Shown one piece after another: positions 58,504-64,000 of a stretch of 64,000 nucleotides of DNA (its first letter is position 1; the number at the start of each line of letters is the position of its first letter). The DNA comes from IMCC26077 sp964561165 (GTDB lineage Bacteria > Actinomycetota > Actinomycetes > Nanopelagicales > Nanopelagicaceae), in contig CAZLOJ010000002.1 in NCBI GenBank assembly GCA_964561165.1, positions 1 through 64,000 of the forward strand, read 5' to 3'. A program made the position numbers and the translations under genes. The notes under the pieces are model-generated. The model made no database searches, was not told where the DNA came from, and saw only the letters and a program-made list of their open reading frames with translations.

Positions 58504-59284
58504 CTGCAGAGGGCGAGGCAGCAACGTGGAGCGATTCCTTATACGCAGCGATAACTGCACTTGGCTCACCACGCATCATGATTTTTCCTTGATTCAGCCA
58601 AACGACATCGTTACAAATATCGTTGATTGTTGCTAGCGCGTGACTAACGATAATGATTGCACGATTGTGGCTTCGCAAAGATTTGATTCGCTCAAGACAC
58701 TTCTTCTTAAATTTTGCATCTCCTGTGCTTAACGCTTCATCAATTATGAGAATATCGGGTTCGACGACTACCGATACAGCAAAGGCCAGCCGTGAATACA
58801 TGCCTGATGAATAAGTCTTCATTGGTGAATCAATTGCATCGCCAATTTCAGCGAATGCTGCGATTTCTTCGAACTGTCGCTCGATCTCAGCACGGTTCAA
58901 GCCCGCTGCGAGACCACCCAAAATTACATTCTCGCGTCCAGTCAATCGTGGGTTAAATCCAACTCCCAGAGCGAGCAGCGTGCTGACCTTGCCAGCAATC
59001 TCTACACGGCCTGATGTTGGTGGGATGATTCCAGAGATCACGCGCATCAAGGAAGACTTACCCGCGCCATTTGAACCGATAACGCCCAACACGCTCCCGT
59101 AGGGAATCTCCAGGTTTACCCCTTGCAGCGCACGCACCTCACGGGTTTTTCGTCCAGTACGCGTAAGCGCTTGGCGAAAAGTTGGCTTCTTCTCAACGGT
59201 GGTGATGTATGTGAGGTTTAGATCGTTGATGGTAACTGCGCGATCACCCGCGTTGTGGTCATCAGATACGGAGAGCAAATTCAC
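58490..59284 (-). CDS. Polysaccharide export ABC transporter ATPase (TagH/Wzt/RfbE type)
   Basis: The 264-residue ATPase has Walker A GVIGSNGAGKSSLMRVISG near residue 67, the signature YSSGMYSRLAFAV near 160, Walker B PDILIIDEALSTGD near 177 and a switch His in IIIVSHAL near 210. It lacks the C-terminal sugar-binding domain of long Wzt proteins. With the permease beside it (22-base overlap) it forms an exporter for a lipid-linked polysaccharide such as a galactan or teichoic acid. It overlaps the SpoIID gene's start. Confidence 0.88.
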   Translation of the reverse strand: MNLLSVSDDHNAGDRAVTINDLNLTYITTVEKKPTFRQALTRTGRKTREVRALQGVNLEIPYGSVLGVIGSNGAGKSSLMRVISGIIPPTSGRVEIAGKVSTLLALGVGFNPRLTGRENVILGGLAAGLNRAEIERQFEEIAAFAEIGDAIDSPMKTYSSGMYSRLAFAVSVVVEPDILIIDEALSTGDAKFKKKCLERIKSLRSHNRAIIIVSHALATINDICNDVVWLNQGKIMMRGEPSAVIAAYKESLHVAASPSADEDV

Positions 59285-60086
59285 GCTCCCTACTTAGGAA
59301 AAGATAGAGCGAAATGAATAGAAGTCCCAGACTCCAACCAATCATCAAAATCCAGGTGGTTGCGCTCGGCGCCGTTGCGTTGACGATGATGCCGCTCCAT
59401 GCATCTATAAATGAAGCTAGTGGATTTACAAATTTTAGCGGCGCAAGTGCTGGGGAGAGCGCAGATGATTCATAAAGTACGGGTGAAAGGTAGAGCCAGG
59501 CGCGGGTGACATATGGCAGGAGATTCTTGGTATCTCTGAAATAGACGTTGAGCGTGGCGAAAAGAAGTGCCAGCGCCAGCGCAAGTAGTAAGACTAAGAA
59601 GAGGATGATCGGCAAGAAGAGGAGATTTACACTCCATGGCGAAGCCAAGAAGCCAGCGATTACTGCTAGTACCACAAGTGTGGGGATGAATCGGAAGAAT
59701 GAGATAACAGTTGCTGAAAGTGGCAGAACAAATCGTGGAAAAGCGGAGTTCAAAATCAATTTCCCACCACTAGTGATTGATTTTGCACCTATCGTCACAG
59801 CATTAGTGACTAAGTAAAAGAGAAATAGACCGGAAGTCAGATGAGCAAATCTTCTTCCATCGGCATCGCCAGCAATGACGATAATCAACAGAAAATAGAC
59901 GAACGCAAGAAGTAAGGGATTGAGAATTAACCAGAGTTGGCCGAAGAGCGAGCCGAAATTCTGTGCACGTAAGTACGAACGGGAGTATTCGGCAACAAAA
60001 GAACGACGGCGCCAGACTTGAGTGAAGTAGGAGAGTAACTTCGGCAATCCGCGGCGGTAAGGTTCATAAACCTGGACGTGCGCCAC
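59262..60086 (-). CDS. Polysaccharide export ABC transporter permease (TagG/Wzm/RfbD type)
   Basis: The 274-residue ABC2-type permease has six hydrophobic segments and motifs such as RRRSFVAEYSRSYLRAQNFGSLFGQLWLILNPLLLAFVYFL near residue 27-67 and NVYFRDTKNLLPYVTRAWLYLSPVLYE near 186-212. It pairs with the ATPase downstream. The start is GTG at 60086. No -10 in the usual leaderless position is visible; the promoter may lie upstream of or within the glycosyltransferase-side spacer. Confidence 0.87.
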   Translation of the reverse strand: MAHVQVYEPYRRGLPKLLSYFTQVWRRRSFVAEYSRSYLRAQNFGSLFGQLWLILNPLLLAFVYFLLIIVIAGDADGRRFAHLTSGLFLFYLVTNAVTIGAKSITSGGKLILNSAFPRFVLPLSATVISFFRFIPTLVVLAVIAGFLASPWSVNLLFLPIILFLVLLLALALALLFATLNVYFRDTKNLLPYVTRAWLYLSPVLYESSALSPALAPLKFVNPLASFIDAWSGIIVNATAPSATTWILMIGWSLGLLFISLYLFLSREREFALRI

Positions 60087-60149
60087 GTTATACCTGCCCT
60101 CGCTCCGCTCACTTCGGTCGGAAAAACTCCGCCATAGGCAATAGTACCG

Positions 60150-61136
60150 CTACTGGTTAGCAGTACTTCGCTTTGTTGAAGTGATAAATCCCCATGCCCA
60201 TGAAAAATGCATCGTGATAAGGATTATCGGCAAGAAGAGGATCTCGACTGAACGATTCTTCGAAAGATGAATCAACATGCCAAAAATCGTAAACGCTAAA
60301 TAGACAAGCGGCATGGCAAGGTAGATAGGATGGAAAAATGCGCCGATAATCCCAACCAATGAGCCAATCAGAGTAAGTGGTGGCGCTAAGTAGCGAGCAT
60401 TAATTGTTCCTTTATGGCTTCGGGCAACTTCACGGCGCCATCTTCCATACTCGAAATATTGCTTAGCTAGAGCTCGCAAGTTGGGGCGTGGGCGATAGGT
60501 AACGCGCAAGCGTGGATTGAAATAAATCAACCCACCGCGTTCGCGCAACCGATAGTTCAATTCCCAATCTTGGGCGCGAATGAAATGTGGATCGAAACCA
60601 TTAATCTCTGCAACTGCGCTTCGCAAAAATACTCCGAGATACACAGTGTCAGCAGGACCTTCGGTGCCGCCAACATGGAAGCTTGCGCCACCAACTCCAA
60701 ATTTGCTGCGCATCGCAGTGGCAACCACTCGCTCGAAACGTGTCACTCCCTCGGCCGCCATCATGCCGCCTACATTTACAGCGCCTGTTCGCATCAAAGT
60801 TTCTACCGCTTCACGAATGTAACCAGAAGGAAGAATTGAGTGACCATCAACGCGCACAATGATTGGTGCCTGCGATGCAGCAATTGCGCGATTGAGCGCA
60901 TCAGCTGTCTTGCCACTTGGGTTATCAACTAAAGTGATTCGCTTGTCGTTGCTAGCGAGTCTTGCGGCAACGTCATTGGTGCGATCACGTGAGGGTCCAA
61001 GCGCAAGGACTATTTCAATCTCACCGTGATAATTCTGAGAAGTGATTGCACTCACCGTTGCCTCGAGATAGCGCTCTTCGTTCAAGACGGGCAGGATCAC
61101 TGAGACAGGAGTCTGGAGAGAGATTGGCGTGGTCAT
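60150..61136 (-). CDS. Family 2 glycosyltransferase with C-terminal membrane helices
   Basis: The 328-residue protein has a GT-A domain (about 10-235, with VSVILPVLNEERYLEATVSAI, a DGHS metal site in IIVRVDGHSILPSGYI, and RAQDWELNYRLRERG) and three membrane helices at about 255-320. It resembles ExoA-type glucosyl- or mannosyltransferases, but specificity is unknown. The ATG at 61136 is preferred over 61211, which would run into the divergent LCP gene; a TACCTT lies nine bases before it. Together with the ABC exporter and LCP it probably builds an envelope glycan. Confidence 0.82.
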   Translation of the reverse strand: MTTPISLQTPVSVILPVLNEERYLEATVSAITSQNYHGEIEIVLALGPSRDRTNDVAARLASNDKRITLVDNPSGKTADALNRAIAASQAPIIVRVDGHSILPSGYIREAVETLMRTGAVNVGGMMAAEGVTRFERVVATAMRSKFGVGGASFHVGGTEGPADTVYLGVFLRSAVAEINGFDPHFIRAQDWELNYRLRERGGLIYFNPRLRVTYRPRPNLRALAKQYFEYGRWRREVARSHKGTINARYLAPPLTLIGSLVGIIGAFFHPIYLAMPLVYLAFTIFGMLIHLSKNRSVEILFLPIILITMHFSWAWGFITSTKRSTANQ

Positions 61137-61160
61137 TAAGGTCTGAAGGTACTCTCCACA

Positions 61161-61175
61161 TAGGCTAGGAGCGTG
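61161..61175 (+). promoter_or_regulatory. Leaderless-type -10 before the LCP gene
   Basis: TAGGCT (61161-61166) is followed by AGGAGC and the GTG at 61173. AGGAG is very close to the start, so the leaderless reading is the better one. Confidence 0.45.
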
Positions 61176-62363
61176 ATACTCGAGAGATTGGCGCGAATTC
61201 TCCCCCGCCAAAGCCAGCGCCAGCGGATTGTTGCGCTCTGCTCTGCAGTGATCGTGTTGGTAGCGACCATTATTTGGGGAGGTTTTGGCGCGGCCACCTC
61301 CCAGATTAAGCGAGTCGAAGTCTTCAAAGACCGAACCGAACGCCCCAAAGTGGTTGCGCGCACGGCGGTGACCTATCTGATTGTCGGTTCGGATACTCGA
61401 GAGGGATTAACCAAGGCTGAAATCAAAGCACTCAAAGTTGGTTCGACCAAAGTTGCAGCAGGTAAGCGCTCAGACACCATGCTCCTAGTACATATCAGCA
61501 AATCACGCGATCACGCGACTATTGTGTCGATACCTCGCGACACATTTGCATTGGTTCCGGAGTGGACAGATAGCACAGGCAAAGTCCACCCGCCGTCGTA
61601 CTCGAAGATTAACTCCACGTTCGGCCGGGGAGATGCACCACTTCTTGTACAAACTCTTGAAAGCATGACAGATCTACGTATTAATCATTACATCGAAGTG
61701 AGCTTCTTAGGTTTCAAGGAAATGGTAGATGCTCTGGGCGGCGTAGAAATCTGCACGCGAAGAAAAATCAATGATCCGAAATCGCATTTAGTTCTCTCTG
61801 CTGGAACACACCGTCTCGACGGTATTACAGCGCTCAAATATGTGCGCACACGTTACTTTGATGGCATGGGCGATCTTGGCCGAATGCAGCGACAGCAACA
61901 ATTCATCGCAGCGATGATTCGGGAAGCCTCTAGCGCTGGCGTATTACTTAATCCTGTGAAGCTCGTTAAGTTCATTAATGCAGCGCTCGGTTCAGTGACA
62001 ACAGATCCAGGTTTGACCCAAGATGATTTGATAACTCTCGCCGAACAACTGCGTGGCATTTCCACCAAGAAGGTGCGTACGCTCACCGTGCCGCTCTCTA
62101 ATGAGAATTACTACGCGCACGGGGTCACAGCAGCCGTACTGTGGGATAAGAAGTTGGCGCCACAGCTTTGGGAGAAATTACGAAATGACGAAGAGATTTT
62201 TACTGAGCCGAAGCCGACCAAAGCGAAAAAAGACGGCACTGTACTCCCGGATAAAAGTGCTAAGTCAGGGAAAGGAAGCGGCGCAGCGACACCAACTCCT
62301 GAACCAACCGATATCTTCAAGTCGCGGACTGCGGAAGTCGATAGCTGCGGGGCCCTCCGCTAG
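61173..62363 (+). CDS. LytR-CpsA-Psr (LCP) family glycopolymer ligase
   Basis: The 396-residue protein has an N-terminal membrane helix (about 20-38) and the LCP domain (about 65-260). The conserved residues are in YLIVGSDTREG, RSDTMLLVHIS, SIPRDTF, ARRKINDP-like CTRRKIND, and the arginine-rich LKYVRTRYFDGMGDLGRMQRQQQFI. LCP proteins link polysaccharides such as arabinogalactan or teichoic acid to peptidoglycan. It has a low-complexity Lys/Pro/Thr-rich C-terminal tail. The neighbouring exporter and glycosyltransferase fit this role. It is followed by the UDP-glucose dehydrogenase gene after 9 bases. Confidence 0.9.
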   Translation: MILERLARILPRQSQRQRIVALCSAVIVLVATIIWGGFGAATSQIKRVEVFKDRTERPKVVARTAVTYLIVGSDTREGLTKAEIKALKVGSTKVAAGKRSDTMLLVHISKSRDHATIVSIPRDTFALVPEWTDSTGKVHPPSYSKINSTFGRGDAPLLVQTLESMTDLRINHYIEVSFLGFKEMVDALGGVEICTRRKINDPKSHLVLSAGTHRLDGITALKYVRTRYFDGMGDLGRMQRQQQFIAAMIREASSAGVLLNPVKLVKFINAALGSVTTDPGLTQDDLITLAEQLRGISTKKVRTLTVPLSNENYYAHGVTAAVLWDKKLAPQLWEKLRNDEEIFTEPKPTKAKKDGTVLPDKSAKSGKGSGAATPTPEPTDIFKSRTAEVDSCGALR

Positions 62364-62375
62364 CCTCTACCTGTG
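62361..62375 (+). promoter_or_regulatory. Leaderless-type -10 before the UDP-glucose dehydrogenase gene
   Basis: TAGCCT (62361-62366) is followed by CTACCT and the GTG at 62373. The first three bases are also the TAG stop codon of the LCP gene. Confidence 0.45.
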
Positions 62376-63671
62376 AAGATTTCGGTCATTGGCGCTGGCT
62401 ATCTTGGAGCGACCCATGCAATCTGCATGGCATCCCTCGGTCACAAGGTCATCGCAGTTGATGTCGATCCTCAAAAAGTAGCATTGCTAAATACTGGCGT
62501 TGTCCCATTCTACGAACCAGGACTCACTGAGCTTCTTGGAACGGCTAATGCTCGGAAGAATCTCACCTTCACTACCGACTACTCCGACGCTGCCAACTGT
62601 GACATTCATTTCCTCTGTATTGGCACTCCGCAAAAAGAGAACGGACTTCACGCTGACCTCAACGCACTTGAAAATGCTTTTGAGTCAGTTACAAAAATCG
62701 CAAAACCAGGATCGCTGATTGTTGGCAAGTCCACAGTGCCAGTAGGAACAGCTCAGCGACTTTCAATGAATCTCACTGAACACAAGCCAGGTGTTTTACT
62801 CAATTGGAATCCAGAATTCCTTCGCGAAGGCCATGCCATTGCAGACACGCTCCGACCTAATCGGATTGTGATTGGCACAAACGCCGAGAATGGCGCCCAG
62901 ACTTTAGCGAATTTCTACAGAGAGGTTTCTCCTGAAGCGCCAATCTTCATCACCAATTTCCCAACCGCCGAACTCGTCAAGGTTGCTGCAAACGCATTCC
63001 TTGCCACCAAAATCTCTTTTATTAACGCGATGTCCGAAGTCGCCGATGCAACTGGCGCTGATGTGGCGTTGCTTGCAGATGCAATTGGTGCTGATGATCG
63101 AATCGGCAGAAAGTTCCTCGGCTCTGGAATTGGTTTTGGTGGTGGATGTCTTCCAAAAGATATTCGCGCATTCTTGGCGCGGGCTGAAGAATTAGGGTTA
63201 GCAGAGTCACTCAATTTTCTCAAAGAATTCGATCTGATTAATCAACGTGCGCGCACTCGCGCTGTTGCTCTGGCGTTAAGAGAATTAGGCGACCCGAGGG
63301 GCAAGAAAGTTGCAGTGTTAGGAGCGGCATTTAAACCCGATAGTGATGATGTTCGCGACTCCCCCGCGCTCGAAATAGCAGAGACCCTCCATGCGCTAGG
63401 CGCACTTGTCGTTGTGCATGATCCGCGCGCACTCGAAAGCGCAGCAGCAAAGACCCCTGACTTGATCTACTCGCATTCAATCGAAGAGACGCTTGCGCAC
63501 GCTGACTTAACGATGCATCTAACTGAGTGGAGTGAATATCGTGCGCTTGATCCTGCCCTTATGAAAACGTTCGTTAATATTCCCACTATCTTTGATGGCA
63601 GAAACGCACTTGATGTAGCAAAGTGGCAGAACGCGGGTTGGAAATTACTCGCCCTTGGACGCGCGCTTTAA
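62373..63671 (+). CDS. UDP-glucose 6-dehydrogenase
   Basis: The 432-residue enzyme oxidises UDP-glucose to UDP-glucuronate, a precursor of envelope sugars. Features are the NAD-binding VIGAGYLGATHA at residues 5-16, CIGTPQKENG near 86, the GKSTVPVGTA block near 118, the catalytic Cys in GFGGGCLPKDIRA near residue 258, and the C-terminal UDP-binding LGAAFKPDSDDVRDSPA. Start is GTG at 62373, with a -10 hexamer overlapping the upstream stop. It overlaps the convergent purE by 27 bases. Confidence 0.92.
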   Translation: MKISVIGAGYLGATHAICMASLGHKVIAVDVDPQKVALLNTGVVPFYEPGLTELLGTANARKNLTFTTDYSDAANCDIHFLCIGTPQKENGLHADLNALENAFESVTKIAKPGSLIVGKSTVPVGTAQRLSMNLTEHKPGVLLNWNPEFLREGHAIADTLRPNRIVIGTNAENGAQTLANFYREVSPEAPIFITNFPTAELVKVAANAFLATKISFINAMSEVADATGADVALLADAIGADDRIGRKFLGSGIGFGGGCLPKDIRAFLARAEELGLAESLNFLKEFDLINQRARTRAVALALRELGDPRGKKVAVLGAAFKPDSDDVRDSPALEIAETLHALGALVVVHDPRALESAAAKTPDLIYSHSIEETLAHADLTMHLTEWSEYRALDPALMKTFVNIPTIFDGRNALDVAKWQNAGWKLLALGRAL

Positions 63672-64000
63672 ATTCTCTGCTCGTCCCAAGACTTCGGTAT
63701 GCATGTTCTCCATCTGCTTTTTAATTGCGGCGAGCGCAGTATCGTCATGAGCACCGAGGATTCGAGCAGCAAGAAGTCCGGCGTTCTTTGCATTGCCGAT
63801 GCCAACGGTTGCTACAGGGATGCCTGCGGGCATTTGCACGATGGAAAGCAGTGAATCCATACCTTCAAGAGCTTTAAGCGAGATTGGCACGCCAATTACG
63901 GGAAGTGGTGAAATTGAGGCGAGCATGCCCGGTAAATGTGCGGCTCCACCTGCGCCGGCAATGATGACTTTGAATCCACGTGATGCGGCTGCTTTGCCAA
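63645..64000 (-). CDS. purE: Phosphoribosylaminoimidazole carboxylase, catalytic subunit PurE (C-terminal part)
   Basis: Only the last 118 codons are inside the window; the 5' end runs off the right edge. PurE isomerises N5-carboxyaminoimidazole ribonucleotide in purine synthesis. The visible part has VIIAGAGGAAHLPGMLAS, VIGVPISLKALEGMDSLLSIVQMPAGIPVATVGIGNAKNAGLLAARIL, the class I PurE core. Its 3' end overlaps the UDP-glucose dehydrogenase gene. No purK is visible. Confidence 0.92.
   Translation of the reverse strand, partial: GKAAASRGFKVIIAGAGGAAHLPGMLASISPLPVIGVPISLKALEGMDSLLSIVQMPAGIPVATVGIGNAKNAGLLAARILGAHDDTALAAIKKQMENMHTEVLGRAENLKRASKGE

Noticed and set aside
60090..60140. A short run (TCGCTCCGCTCACTTCGGTC) with inverted-repeat character between the permease and the glycosyltransferase.
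   Set aside because: The run is imperfectly complementary and has no clear T-tract in the transcribed direction, so I do not call a terminator.
61146..61151. TACCTT upstream of the glycosyltransferase at 61136 (minus strand) as a leaderless -10.
   Set aside because: Spacer of nine bases is outside the 6-8 range; left out of the count.

Overview
The window is a gene-dense chromosomal segment of an actinobacterium with moderate G+C, roughly half by eye. The marker set is strongly actinobacterial: two WhiB proteins, the MtrA/MtrB system, a PdtaS-like kinase, mycothiol deacetylase MshB, and the families DUF3107, DUF3117, DUF3499, DUF5719 and Rv3235. Gaps between genes are mostly below 100 bases, many neighbours share ATGA, GTGA or TAATG junctions, and several convergent genes overlap at their 3' ends. 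This compactness with moderate G+C suggests a streamlined lineage such as the freshwater Nanopelagicales (acI) or relatives. That placement is inference. One 100-N gap flanked by identical 55-base ends shows the source is a draft assembly. I found no rRNA, tRNA, CRISPR array, insertion sequence or prophage, and no gene-free stretch longer than about 280 bases.

Layout. 1-9.5 kb: a mutarotase-like protein, a GlcD-type oxidase, then a leftward run with a cystathionine synthase/lyase-type enzyme (split by the gap but intact once repaired), a CrtI-like oxidoreductase, a PatB-type C-S lyase, an SDR, TerC, MsrB and MsrA. 9.5-13.8 kb: whiB1 facing a pdtaS-like kinase, with a small conserved protein, a degenerate CpaE-like protein, a CpaB/SAF protein and an Rv3235-family protein. 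13.8-23.9 kb: secA, comF, mtrB, mtrA, ahcY, manA, a Trm112-like mini-gene, manB and DUF3499. 23.9-31.2 kb: DUF5719, a very large membrane glycosyltransferase, whiB2, a sugar-nucleotide pyrophosphorylase, dapC and fdxA. 31.3-40.2 kb: a small SH3-like protein with a divergent CysRS, VanW, a DUF6113-like protein, mshB, an S9 peptidase, moeZ, a TetR regulator and DUF3107. 40.2-45 kb: a ParA-like protein with an altered P-loop, DUF2236, a RecB-type nuclease, MarC, PHP and EamA. 45-53.3 kb: MgtE-N/CBS, DUF1003, mrp, tatB, htrA, an O-methyltransferase, pepA, nhaA, DUF3117 and a lone sigma region 4 protein. 53.3-64 kb: SRPBCC, MFS, LOG, dapD, then an envelope group (SpoIID, ABC exporter, glycosyltransferase, LCP, UDP-glucose dehydrogenase) and the end of purE.

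Much of this order resembles, from memory, Mycobacterium tuberculosis blocks around Rv3206c-Rv3260c, Rv1170-Rv1178, Rv1201c-Rv1211 and Rv1220c-Rv1232c, with losses here (no lpqB, hpf or tmk near mtrAB; no sigE/rseA between the O-methyltransferase and htrA). The main themes are envelope and polysaccharide construction, redox and thiol protection, and growth-linked regulation.

The most general sequence signal I found is a promoter pattern. At 17 starts at the head of transcription units, a TAnnnT hexamer lies 6-8 bases before the start codon, which implies leaderless transcripts. Other unit heads carry clear Shine-Dalgarno sequences instead. The pattern also settles several doubtful start codons.
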